Positions 1 to 8,380 of a stretch of DNA of 64,000 nucleotides are shown here, one piece after another. Under the pieces are notes generated by a model, which was given only the letters and a program-made list of their open reading frames with translations, did no database searches and was not told the DNA's origin. The stretch comes from Phytophthora hibernalis (lineage: Eukaryota; Oomycota; Peronosporomycetes; Peronosporales; Peronosporaceae): assembly GCA_012656075.1 (NCBI GenBank), contig JAAKBF010000282.1, forward strand, positions 1 to 64,000, in the 5' to 3' direction. A program made the translations under genes and the position numbers. Each line of letters opens with the position of its first letter. Position 1 is the stretch's first letter.

Positions 1-391
1 TTTGAGCGCGGATGTTGTTCCAAAACATTTTGTAGTCGGCCATAGAGACAATCGTTTTTCCGTTGAGTTCTAGCGACATTGAATCGATGACATTCCAATT
101 ACCACATTTCAGCGACACACAGAAACGATTAGCAGGATTGTTCTGAACAGTAGTACCGTTTCGCATCGAGACCTTGTACGGCAGCATTAGATACGCATCA
201 CGAAGGCAAGCAAAGCCTTCAGATCCGTTCAGCTGTGACGTGGCGTCAATAGTAATAATACCATTCTGATACGAGCCCTGGTTAAGATCGATTACAAACG
301 GTACCCGCTTACCAGAGGCTACCTTAATCTCAGGATCGCTCTTTAGCGAGCTCTGGTACAAATATTGGTCGCAAAGTTGTGTTTCAGACAT
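1..391 (-). CDS. Polinton major capsid protein, N-terminal part (partial)
   Basis: An uninterrupted minus-strand frame of 130 codons starts at the ATG at 391 and runs out of the window at base 1. It matches, nearly residue for residue, the start of the second capsid copy at 36863, including the segments CGNWNVIDSMSLELNGK and MADYK. In Polintons this is the hexon-like double jelly-roll protein that builds the shell. The protease gene starts divergently 43 bases away, as in the second copy. Only the first quarter or so of the protein is visible. The identification rests on gene order beside penton, protease and ATPase genes and on Polinton family knowledge, not on a visible catalytic motif. Confidence 0.8.
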   Translation of the reverse strand, partial: MSETQLCDQYLYQSSLKSDPEIKVASGKRVPFVIDLNQGSYQNGIITIDATSQLNGSEGFACLRDAYLMLPYKVSMRNGTTVQNNPANRFCVSLKCGNWNVIDSMSLELNGKTIVSMADYKMFWNNIRAQ

Positions 392-434
392 GGTTGAATC
401 TATATGGTTCCTAATATACTTTCGTTTAATAATT
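392..434. promoter_or_regulatory. Divergent promoter region between capsid and protease genes
   Basis: This AT-rich gap separates two divergent starts. It shares the motif TTGAATCTATATGG with the equivalent gap of the second Polinton copy (36864-36909), although surrounding bases have drifted. Conservation in a non-coding spacer suggests a bidirectional promoter; the TATA-like core is seen directly, the function is inferred. Confidence 0.45.
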
Positions 435-815
435 ATGGCTGACCTTATCAAGCCTATAACCAGCGACCATGACCTCATCGAGCTAGCGAATAGATTACAA
501 GTACATTTGGATAACATTTTTGAATCTAGCGAGATTGAGAAACCACTACCTAAGAAAGGTTCATATTTGATTCTACTGAGAACGCCAAATTTGAATATAG
601 GCCATTGGACATGCGTCCACAACGGACAATATTACGATTCAATGGGAGAAGGTCCTCCAACCAGGTATGGTATTAGCAAATACAATAGCAAACAGCATCA
701 AGGGACATATGGCGACTACTGTGGGATATGGTGTATGCTCTGGTTATATTCCAAACAACATAAGAAACCGGAGGTATTTGACAAGATGAAAGACCTCAAT
801 TTGACTATTCTATAA
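435..815 (+). CDS. Adenain-like cysteine protease (virion maturation)
   Basis: The protein of 126 residues has the adenovirus-protease (C5, adenain) pattern: a GHW histidine motif near residue 60, an acidic residue in the following strand, a conserved Gln, and the catalytic cysteine in GDYCGIWC near residue 103. In adenoviruses and Polintons this enzyme cleaves capsid precursor proteins during virion maturation. The ATG at 435 is preferred over the upstream one at 390 because the second copy begins at the equivalent codon (36910) and the extra 15 residues overlap the divergent promoter and capsid start. The frame is intact. Candidate cleavage sites of the adenain type are present in neighbouring proteins. 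Confidence 0.88.
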   Translation: MADLIKPITSDHDLIELANRLQVHLDNIFESSEIEKPLPKKGSYLILLRTPNLNIGHWTCVHNGQYYDSMGEGPPTRYGISKYNSKQHQGTYGDYCGIWCMLWLYSKQHKKPEVFDKMKDLNLTIL

Positions 816-854
816 TAGAAATTATTTAGCTCAACAAATATAGGTTATATTACA

Positions 855-1613
855 ATGTACCGCGAATTAGCTATCGCCAGTGATGTTCCTGAGTCAAAGC
901 TCAAGCGAGCTTTCAAGACCGGAACGCTATCACTCTCCAAAGATGAGTTAAGCGGGCCGGTGCTACGCTCCATCTTCACCCCGAATCGTACGCAAAAGCC
1001 CTCCGAGCTCGTAAATCTGGTAAGGGAACGCGTCTTCTTATCACGAAGAAGGAGATTCGCTATCCATTCAAGCATATGCAAGGTGGTATGCATGGGGCGA
1101 GTATTTGGGGAAAGGTTTGGGGAGCCATTAAATCGACTTTCAAGCTCGCTAAGGACTCAGGTATTTTGTCTCGCGTTGCCGATGCAGCTGTTCCTGCTCT
1201 CGCTACCGCTCTAGGAGCACCCCTGCGCGATCCCTGCCAGAGCTGCAATTAAATCGATGACAGGTATCGGTATTTATGATGACGATAGCGACGTGGGTAA
1301 CGCAGGTGGTCGTATATCAATGTCCGATGTAAAGAAAGGTGCTAAACGTGCTCGCTTACACAAAACGAAAGGGTATTCTTACTGATGCTGTCGATGTCGG
1401 AGAGAAATATCTACTGAGTAAGGCGACCAAACCTGAACATTCGGATCTCATCAAATCGATTCGAGGAGAAGTCCGTCGTCGTTATGGAGTTGGCGTTCCA
1501 GTTAAGAAGGCTAGACCCGTCAAATTCACTAAGGGTCGCAGGAGGCCAAAGATCACATGGCTAAGCTGTGCTATGAGAAGTAGGGTAATGCCGGTGGCAG
1601 TTTTAGATTATAG
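855..1613 (+). pseudogene. Broken basic virion core-like protein gene (pX/pVI-like position)
   Basis: Homology to the intact-looking gene at 37318 continues from the ATG at 855 to the TAG at 1611-1613, but the reading frame changes several times (about 950, 1215, 1350), and there is an in-frame stop at 1579-1599. Visible pieces include the start MYRELAIASD, a basic stretch around an MQGG segment, an alanine-rich helix, the segment SMTGIGIYDD and a C terminus ending GGSFRL. The position after the protease and the Lys/Arg-rich composition are like the small DNA-binding or membrane-active core proteins of adenoviruses and Polintons, but that role is inference. The MQGG site fits the adenain consensus. 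Confidence 0.6.
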
Positions 1614-1637
1614 GCATTGAAACAAACAAAAACATAG

Positions 1638-2521
1638 TCACCTGCTTTTATTTTTAGGTCTCAGTAGGAGCATGATCGAAACAGAAGTGTCTCGAAATTT
1701 CACTTTCTTATCGTTCTGGTTATAGATACTAATTGTGATAGTTGTTCTCGAACCATTGTGGCAGTTCATCCAAGCATACTGAGACGGCTTATAGGTAATT
1801 AGCTGACCAATATCTGCATCACCTCGATCAAAAGCAGATAGAATATCACCCGATACGACATACTCATTTCTGATTAGATCACAACGAACGATGTATGAAC
1901 TGGTAGGATGAATTTGCGGAATGGTGTTCGATAGCTGGGCACTTGCGACAGTTGAAGAAGCTGCTGGATATGTGCCTACCGAAAGCCCTACTACTGATCC
2001 AAAAGCAGCATTGTCAATTATTAATCGAGGAACTCTAGTGTTGTAGGTAGCCCAGTACCACCAGATGAGTATAAACCTGTTGCTGGACGTACCCAAGTAC
2101 CTCCGGCAGTCGGTAGAGTCGTTGGCGTTGGGCTAAAATCAAATTGTGCAGCGTAGTAGACACTATTCTCGTTTAGTTGGATGTAGAAAACATTATTACC
2201 GGAAGGATCGATGAGATAGGCACCAGCGTTGATTAGAGCGGTTTGAATGCTTCTGTTGATATCAGAGTACTTGTAATAGCCATCAGGTAGACTAATATTG
2301 ACCGTGGAAGTAGTTCCAGCTGTAGGAATTTCAACCTTGAAGGTGGTGTTCTGGAACTGCATTGAATCAATGTTGTACTCACTGTTGTACAGGCTAATGG
2401 ATTGAATAGCGCAGGCTACATCACGGAAATCGGCCGCCGAACCAGGAAACGAGTAGCGCCACGTTGAATTGTACCCATCCTGTACAAGATTGGTACTGTC
2501 GATTTTCAAAAAGCTTGCCAT
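1638..2521 (-). pseudogene. Broken penton-like minor capsid protein
   Basis: The N-terminal frame runs from the ATG at 2521 (MASFLKIDSTN) to a stop near 2021, and the C-terminal frame continues to 1638. The join, near 2035, corresponds to a one-base loss relative to the second copy at 38117-38986, where the same segment reads through (PTTTRVPRLIIDNA). The protein is rich in beta-strand and Thr/Ser segments, as expected for the single jelly-roll penton of Polintons, which occupies the icosahedral vertices. It lies convergent to the core-like gene and upstream of the ATPase gene, the same order as in copy 2. Confidence is moderate because single jelly rolls have no catalytic signature. Confidence 0.68.
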
Positions 2522-2572
2522 CTTCGCTGTATATGATAAGAGCCATAATTCTGACTGATCAATAAGAATTAC

Positions 2573-3262
2573 TCATAACTGATTGAGATCTACAACTTGA
2601 TCAAAATTGTAGCGGAGCTGACCTTTGACTGAATCCACGAGGAGAATCTGTCCTTTTCGCCCAGTGGCTTTGTTATATGCTGTCATGATATTACGATCGT
2701 TTAGACCGTCTATATTGAAGTCTTTGACAACCATTTGCAAATCACGTTTTGAATTTGCTTTTAGGATCGCTACATACTCTGCATTCAAGCGAATCATCTT
2801 ATCGGTTGCAAAATAGCTATGACTTAAGAAAATGGTACTCAATTTGAAATGCCTTCCGCGAGTGAAGTAATGTGAAAATATGTTCTTCTGCAGTAGTTTA
2901 TCGTTGCTGTAGTCATCTATGATTACAAGCTCAGGCTTGTTCGAACTTAGAGGGTTCGTCGTACTTGGTCGACGCTGGGAGGTAAATCTGGGTCAGCAAA
3001 TGTGACAAATCCATCCAGTTTATCGCGAAGGTACTCATACAGCTCCTGATGAGGGTTGCGAGCAATGATGGTTAAGTGCGCGAAGACATGTGGACAATGC
3101 TTGAGTATATACAAACAGAGATTATTCTTGCCTGAAAAACTGGGTCCGAGTACCACCATTCTAAACAAAGTTTTGATATCTAGAGCGGAGATATCACCCA
3201 TACCAGCCGAGCGATACTTTTTGACAGTGATGCGCCGAAATCCGGAATAAGCGAAGTCTCGT
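2573..3262 (-). pseudogene. Broken FtsK/HerA-type genome-packaging ATPase
   Basis: The N-terminal part (about 3262-2947) contains a P-loop-like segment GPSFSGKNN, and the C-terminal part contains a Walker B strand PELVIIDDYSND followed by the sensor-like segment STIFLSHSYFATDK. The two parts are in frames that differ by one base; the break lies near 2947 at a short C run, and copy 2 reads through the same place. In Polintons this ATPase pumps DNA into the capsid. The P-loop has Asn where Ser or Thr normally follows GK, which would impair nucleotide binding if real. The exact start is uncertain: no ATG is seen in the upstream frame, and the reading frame can be traced back to about 3262. Confidence 0.75.
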
Positions 3263-3388
3263 TGCTTGTATCACCTTAAGGTCGCAGGGTTCCTCTAGCT
3301 CTGCTTGGATCCCTTGACTTCTGTCTAAGAGCGACCATGATCGTTTGATAATATCGCTTGATCTATATAGCTCTAGACAAAATCGATC

Positions 3389-5010
3389 ATGAGTGGTTTC
3401 AGTTATCCACAACCGACATTTATATCAACAGCCTATAACCCCGCTTTCTACCTTTCGCTGGATTCTAGTGGGTATCTAACGTACAAATACGCGCAGACCC
3501 TATATATTGGCAAAAATGACTACCGTCTAACCTACCTGAGTGGTGTTAGTCCAGGCACGGCTACTAATAATAGTGCATTGGTGCTTTCATCTACAGGTAG
3601 TATAAGTGGTATCAATTCATTATCGGCAACTACTCTAACAGGATCATTATCAACAGCATCACAGTCAAAATCACCTCGCTTGGTACTCTGACTGGATTGA
3701 CGATAAATGGTTCGCTTAACCTGACTGGATCTAGCAGATCTATTCGCTTATAGGACCTTGTTACATTAATGCGACTAGCTACTATCAGTCAGGTACCGCA
3801 TATGATCTAAGCACCTTTCTTTCGGGCTTACCATCACTCATCAATGTATCAACGATTGGTACTATGGAAGCTAATAGGGTATTATCTGCCGATAGCTCTA
3901 ATAGTTTGACTATACCAGTCTCTCCCGACTCAGGCTATTCAAACGGAATCGTTTTGGCCCCAATGCAAAACTTTGGGCAGATCCATCTAATCCATATCCA
4001 GTTAAACTAACCAACAGTTTGGTGGCTTCAACCTCATTAATAACACAGGAGGGCTCTATTCATCCACTGTTAAGTGCTTTAACATCGACTGCTTTCAGAC
4101 AATTAGCGGAGTTCAGCAGAATACTCGTTTCGGTTCATCATCCCAGGAGGTGTCTATACATCAATGCAGTGCTTTGGTAGGAACGAATGATGCTCGATTG
4201 TACTTGACGACACGGCTGGAAGCTGGAAATACCAATGGCATATTGCTTTTCCTAATAACAGTTCTCCTTATACATCTCGTATCTGCTTCAATGATTCGAG
4301 CTACTACGACGGGGCCATGTACTCATTTAACGGTCCGATAGCGGTCAAAGGAGACACAATGTTTGGGCAGATGGGGGCAGCATATGGTCAGTAGCCCAGC
4401 AATGGTCTGATATGGCCTCTAGCCCATGTAAATTACAATTGCAAGTAGCTAATAACGGTGATGGCTCGATTTTCGGTAGTTACACGGTCACAATTGGGGA
4501 CTGATGGTTTCTAACCAGCGCTTAATGACCCTCACTACATCCAAACGCGTTGGTATTAACACACAAACGCCTCTTGCTGATCTCCACGTGGGCACTACTA
4601 CGAGTACTGTATATGCGCCGGGGCAAACAGTTTACGTCAAGGGGTATCAAGCAATATGGTATCAATGGCTCGGCCCCGTTTCATATGCGACTAGCATTAT
4701 ATCCGCTGGATATGTTAATTGTAGTAACTGGTCGTAGTGAGCAATAGAGATTAAAAGATATTGTCGAGGCTACAATCGATGATAATGCCTCTATCGACTA
4801 AAACCGAAATGCTATGACTGGATTGAATCCGAGAATAAGCCAATTCGGGAGTGCGGACTCATTGCTCAAGAAGTTAAGCAACTCTCTGTCAACTATCCGA
4901 TGATATCAATGTACAATATGAGAATGATTCAGCATCTCCTTGAAGAGATCAAAGAACTTAAGGCCTCGTCCACTCAAGCTCTGTGTGGCTCTAAGGTAAC
5001 TATCAGTTAG
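3389..5010 (+). pseudogene. Fibre-like protein with S74-type intramolecular chaperone tail, broken
   Basis: The gene starts with an ATG at 3389 and an N-terminal segment full of repeats of the type SGINSLSATTLTGSLSTA, which resemble the beta-helical stem of phage tail fibres. The frame breaks first near 3670 and several times after that. The 3' end, 4745-5010, encodes RLKDIVEATIDD, CYDWIE, GLIAQEVKQL and a final helix with QHLLEEIKEL. That is the pattern of the Peptidase S74 (endosialidase chaperone) domain, which trimerises a fibre and then cleaves itself off. Such a domain on a Polinton suggests a host-attachment spike. It is convergent with the next minus-strand gene, overlapping about 105 bases. 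Confidence 0.65.
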
Positions 5011-5271
5011 ATAGCGAAGGTCTTCACGGAAGCCTTCTTTTTGAGATGGTTTGTAAGCCCACATTCGTCCTCCTGTAGTCTGCGTAGCAGCATCGGTTGT
5101 CTTTATAGTTTTATCGAGATCTGTAGCCCATACGGCTGTCTGTGTTTGCTGGGGTCGCTCGTGGATGATCAGATTCTTCATGATAGTTTTGAGCTCTGCG
5201 AGGTTAAGATCGGCATTATCACCATAGCGTCCACCCGAGCTGGATATAATTCTTGGATTGAAGAAGAACAT
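4906..5271 (-). CDS. Polinton protein of unknown function with adenain-type site
   Basis: The frame of 121 codons starts at 5271, only 13 bases after the stop of the upstream gene, so the two are probably cotranscribed. I do not recognise a domain. The N terminus has a GGRYGDNADLN segment and the middle carries two TQT tripeptides (QQTQTA, AATQTT). Near residue 100 there is LSGRG, which fits the adenovirus-protease consensus (M/I/L)XGX-G, suggesting a virion precursor. The last 35 codons overlap the antisense of the fibre gene's 3' end, so the true C terminus may be shorter. Virion role is inference. Confidence 0.5.
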   Translation of the reverse strand: MFFFNPRIISSSGGRYGDNADLNLAELKTIMKNLIIHERPQQTQTAVWATDLDKTIKTTDAATQTTGGRMWAYKPSQKEGFREDLRYLTDSYLRATQSLSGRGLKFFDLFKEMLNHSHIVH

Positions 5272-5283
5272 CTCTGGTTTCGT

Positions 5284-6001
5284 TTATAGTAAACGAGTTA
5301 TAATATCTTTAAACTCTGAATCTGAAATAAGTCGATTGCTGTACATATCTACACTAAGAGATTTGAGCTGCTTGATAATGCTTGGGTTATCATTACCAAG
5401 ATCTAGCTCCCCTTCAGTTTGTCATACTCTGCTTTAAGAGACTCTAACGGGTCCTCGAGCTTGTCGTGAAAATTATACTGTAGGTGTGTGATGGATAGAA
5501 TCTCCTTAAATAGCTTTTTATCGTCGATATTTAGCTTATCATAAGACGGTTGATCGATGTGTTGCTTATATACCAGAGTCCTGATCATGTTTTGCAGGTT
5601 ATCGCTGATTTTACACGGAGGACCGCATTTTCGTCGATTGGCTGCACTATCACAAGCGTTTTAGCATCTAGATCCGGTAGACGGATGTACTTACTCCCCA
5701 ACTGACGATAGACGTATGCGCTAGGTGTAGCTAGTCCCTGGATCTCGTTGAGATTGTACGTACGACCACGCCTGATCACACCATCAAGTGGAGCCACCCC
5801 AGCACCCCTCAACCCACGACCTTTTAGACCCGAACGGGTGGCATGGGCGCGAAAGGCAGCATGCTCCCATTCCTCTTCCTCCTCCTTCTGACGATCCATT
5901 TCAGTGTATGTTTTCAACTTCAACGAATAGACAGCCTTAGTAGCTTTCAAAGCTGATCTTGCTGCCTTGAGCGCTGACTTATTTGCTTTAGAGCTAGACA
6001 T
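5284..6001 (-). pseudogene. Polinton protein of unknown function, two frame breaks
   Basis: Three consecutive frames from the ATG at 6001 to a TAA at 5284 read as one protein if two one-base losses are assumed, near 5590 and near 5408 (a G run). The N-terminal 40 residues are Ala/Lys/Ser-rich and helical, followed by a run of five Glu, an LRGAG segment that fits the adenain consensus, and a C-terminal helical region containing NDNPSIIKQLKSLSVDMY. I do not recognise the family. The start overlaps the preceding frame by 55 bases, and the phase relation (-1) would allow this and the gene at 5947-6756 to be one protein. Position suggests a structural component. Confidence 0.5.
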
Positions 6002-6756
6002 TTTGCTGCGTTTTGAGCTGTCTCAAACCTCTTCTGAGCTTCTCCATACACCTGAAACGCGGCTTCCGCTTCATCATGCAGCTTTTGCAATGTTTCGTCG
6101 TAATCATATGCTTCAGGCCTTGGTTGCTTGATATCAACAGCATTTTTGAAAATGACCGCGCGTAATATCTCAAGATTCTGAATAATGTTCGCCTCCGTCC
6201 TCGTCTCCGCATCAGTTTTCGGACCATCTATATCTGACACAGCTTTGTATACATCCTCCATTCCATTTAGCAGCGATTCGAAGGTATCCATCCACCTCAT
6301 GTTCTTCATTAAGTCAGACAAAGCTGTACCGGAGAGTGATTTGTGTTGCGCATTTCTAATATTAAGTGGACGACGAAGCATGGGCTCACCGAAATAGTAG
6401 CCCACATGGGTTTTAATCCCTGTTTTAGAATCTACAATCGGGCTCAAGCGAAATGGAATCTCAACATTTTTATCAATAAGCTCTTGAAAGTATTCGCTTA
6501 TGAACTGCTTAGCTTCGCTATCAGAAATTGACATGTTGCCATCCATGTCTTCATTGGGACCTGTTTTAACGCCATGACGAGCTTCGACGTCATCAGTGGC
6601 TTGCTCATACGTGTTTGGTGTCAATACCTTGTCCGCTTTACCTACTAGAGCAATCTTCAACCCTCTACCCTCGATCATGTCTAGAAACGTATTCAGCGTT
6701 GATCGCCAATCGATATTTTTAACACTGATGGATGAGGTCGCTTGGTTTTTTGTCAT
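5947..6756 (-). CDS. Polinton protein of unknown function (about 269 residues)
   Basis: The intact frame of 269 codons begins at 6756. There is no recognised catalytic motif. An IEGRG segment near residue 30 fits the adenain cleavage consensus, followed by a beta-rich segment and a long C-terminal helical part with heptad-like Glu/Ala/Lys content (EAEAAFQVYGEAQKRFE). It may continue in the -1 frame into the next gene, since an A run lies exactly at the overlap near 5985. Location inside the block of late-type genes suggests a structural or assembly protein, which is inference only. Confidence 0.55.
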   Translation of the reverse strand: MTKNQATSSISVKNIDWRSTLNTFLDMIEGRGLKIALVGKADKVLTPNTYEQATDDVEARHGVKTGPNEDMDGNMSISDSEAKQFISEYFQELIDKNVEIPFRLSPIVDSKTGIKTHVGYYFGEPMLRRPLNIRNAQHKSLSGTALSDLMKNMRWMDTFESLLNGMEDVYKAVSDIDGPKTDAETRTEANIIQNLEILRAVIFKNAVDIKQPRPEAYDYDETLQKLHDEAEAAFQVYGEAQKRFETAQNAAKCLALKQISQRSRQQDQL

Positions 6757-6867
6757 AAACTCTAATAGTAGTAGGATCTACCCATACATATACCTCGTGA
6801 GAAACTTTTGCTGAGTTGGTTGTTCTTTGTAAAACAGGTTCGATACTCTTAGATAAGCCATTCGATT

Positions 6868-7203
6868 CTAGCAATTCTCTGTTTTTTTAATAATCCAGAA
6901 AAGTTTGAGCTTGGCATATTCATTGTCAGACGTTGTGGAGGTTGATTTCTTATCAAAATAGATATCAGCTAGTCTTTGATCTTTAAGCGATATTTCAAGA
7001 TCTTCTAACTCATCACCCATGCGCTTTCTGGCTAAGCGTGCGCTGACTTCGTTGACCGAATTGCTTTCTCCATCATCGTGAATGTTTCTGATTTTCTCCT
7101 CAGTTGCCTCCCAGTCAATCGATGAATAATTTCTAGATTTGTTTCCACTTTTAGATACTATTAGCGATCCTCTCTCACCTAGGTAATATCTATTGTCCTC
7201 CAT
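6868..7203 (-). CDS. Small hydrophilic Polinton protein
   Basis: The frame of 111 codons starts at 7203 in an AT-rich context. It is highly charged, without membrane segment or signal peptide; the second half is Leu/Lys/Glu-rich and probably helical. I do not recognise it. It follows two other small minus-strand genes with short spacers, which suggests joint transcription. It could also be the C-terminal part of the gene at 7227, because the frame relation (+1 or -2) would need more than one lesion. Confidence 0.35.
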   Translation of the reverse strand: MEDNRYYLGERGSLIVSKSGNKSRNYSSIDWEATEEKIRNIHDDGESNSVNEVSARLARKRMGDELEDLEISLKDQRLADIYFDKKSTSTTSDNEYAKLKLFWIIKKTENC

Positions 7204-7226
7204 GCCAGTATTTTTATTAATTGGAA

Positions 7227-7526
7227 CTACTCGTAGAGCAGCCCAGTTTGGATTGGCTTTGAATAGAAATCGTATCCACTCCCGCGATTCGACCTGCTCC
7301 TTGGTATCACGTGCACGAACGGGTTTCGCTTGAAGTTTGGTGTATTTGTTTCGACTTCTGCTGTTTGGGGATGAGCTTCAACGTTTTTATCAGTCATGTC
7401 AGGTCGAATCTTTCGGGAAGGTCGCAGAGCTTGAGGAACGAGCTCTGCTTGAACATTGACACCAAAATCAGTCATTTCCGCAGCGTCTGTGCTCGTTCCA
7501 ACTGATGAGAGCTCAGGGATTTTCAC
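7227..7526 (-). CDS. Small Polinton protein with TSTD/TNT segments
   Basis: The frame of 99 codons starts at 7526, overlapping no neighbour and lying 11 bases after the preceding stop. The sequence is low in hydrophobic residues and appears disordered. It contains GTSTDA and VETNTP segments that resemble the SQTD segment of the preceding small protein. I do not recognise the family. The shared short motifs suggest that the two are related or one split gene. Confidence 0.4.
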   Translation of the reverse strand: MKIPELSSVGTSTDAAEMTDFGVNVQAELVPQALRPSRKIRPDMTDKNVEAHPQTAEVETNTPNFKRNPFVHVIPRSRSNRGSGYDFYSKPIQTGLLYE

Positions 7527-7536
7527 GGAGTTTCTA

Positions 7537-7749
7537 TCATTCGGGCTTTTTTAAGTCATAATCTGTTTGAGATCCCTCATCAGACGTCTTTGGGACGGCT
7601 GTCATTGTCTTCGAAAAGTCACTAGCCCAAGAGGTGCCTTCATACATCAGGCGCTTTGCCTTTGCTTGGCTTACACGACGATGAACCCGTTCAAGGAGTT
7701 CTTGCCGCTTTTGCTCTCTCTGAGCTAAGGATTTAAAATTTGGGAACAT
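7537..7749 (-). CDS. Small basic Polinton protein
   Basis: The frame of 70 codons starts at 7749. The N-terminal 40 residues are very rich in Arg, Lys and Gln (AQREQKRQELLERVHRR) and likely form a basic helix; the C terminus has a GSQTDY segment. It opens the minus-strand cluster of small genes after an AT-rich spacer (7750-7885). Function is not recognised; a nucleic-acid-binding or assembly role is only suggested by charge. Confidence 0.4.
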   Translation of the reverse strand: MFPNFKSLAQREQKRQELLERVHRRVSQAKAKRLMYEGTSWASDFSKTMTAVPKTSDEGSQTDYDLKKPE

Positions 7750-7885
7750 TGTAGAGCTAAGCTATATTAGATCGAACACAAAAATTGTTAACTGCATACT
7801 CTACTCTACCAGTAACTCGGCATGAGTCGGCTATGTGTAGTTTTGTCATATGAGTGGCAAATCTCGTTTCGATCATTCAAAAGGC

Positions 7886-8146
7886 TTAGATATCGATCTT
7901 TGATAGATTTAAATGGCACGCCAAATATTTTTCCAGCTCTTTTCTATATTTCCGATTTGATACTGTCCTCCTGAACGATGATATCGGGTCAAGGTTGAGC
8001 ATTTCATCTTTAAGTCTGGTGACTTCCGTAATTGTCCAGAGCTTTCGTTGCAACTGCACGTTTGAGCTGTTCGTTTTCACTGGAGAGAGGGGTAAGTCTG
8101 CCGTGTTGTATGGCTTCCCGCTCCATCCATTGACATGCTTACACAT
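7886..8146 (-). CDS. Small Polinton protein of unknown function
   Basis: The ATG at 8146 gives an 86-residue protein starting MCKHVNGWSG. The upstream ATG at 8209 would add a hydrophobic Ile/Tyr-rich stretch that is simply the translated AT-rich promoter, so I prefer 8146. The C-terminal half is basic and helical. No known motif is visible. It is divergent from the small plus-strand gene at 8193, with a TATATATATA stretch between them that looks like a shared promoter. Confidence 0.45.
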   Translation of the reverse strand: MCKHVNGWSGKPYNTADLPLSPVKTNSSNVQLQRKLWTITEVTRLKDEMLNLDPISSFRRTVSNRKYRKELEKYLACHLNLSKIDI

Positions 8147-8192
8147 TTGAAGAGAGGTAAAGTATATATATATTTTAAGATATATAGTTGAG
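8147..8192. promoter_or_regulatory. AT-rich divergent promoter with TATA-like runs
   Basis: The spacer between two divergent small genes consists almost only of A and T, with ATATATATAT and AAGATATATAG. Similar TATA-like stretches precede the polymerase-side genes (for example 13812-13850 and 9472-9500). Promoter function is inferred from position. Confidence 0.4.
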
Positions 8193-8380
8193 ATGGATGA
8201 AAATATCATCTTTCTTGACGACCGCTTGATGATTTGCCTGTCTACGACAACTCGATGCTGCTAGAAGAAAGCTATAAAATAAAGAAATGCACAGTCAAAG
8301 AAGAAAGAGTTTTTAGACCGAGACTAAAGAAGGTGACACCTAAGCGTAAGCAGAATTTAAGAACAATTCGTTGCAATTAA
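8193..8380 (+). pseudogene. Small acidic-then-basic Polinton gene, one frame break
   Basis: A plus-strand ATG at 8193 opens MDENIIFLDD, and after a one-base frame change near 8225 the reading continues to a TAA at 8378-8380 with an acidic middle (LLEESYKIKK) and a Lys/Arg-rich tail. Total length is 188 bases, one short of a whole number of codons. The 3' end overlaps the antisense integrase C terminus by 41 bases. It is too short for routine ORF calling. I do not recognise it, but the coding character on either side of the break and its promoter-like upstream region support a real small gene. Confidence 0.4.
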
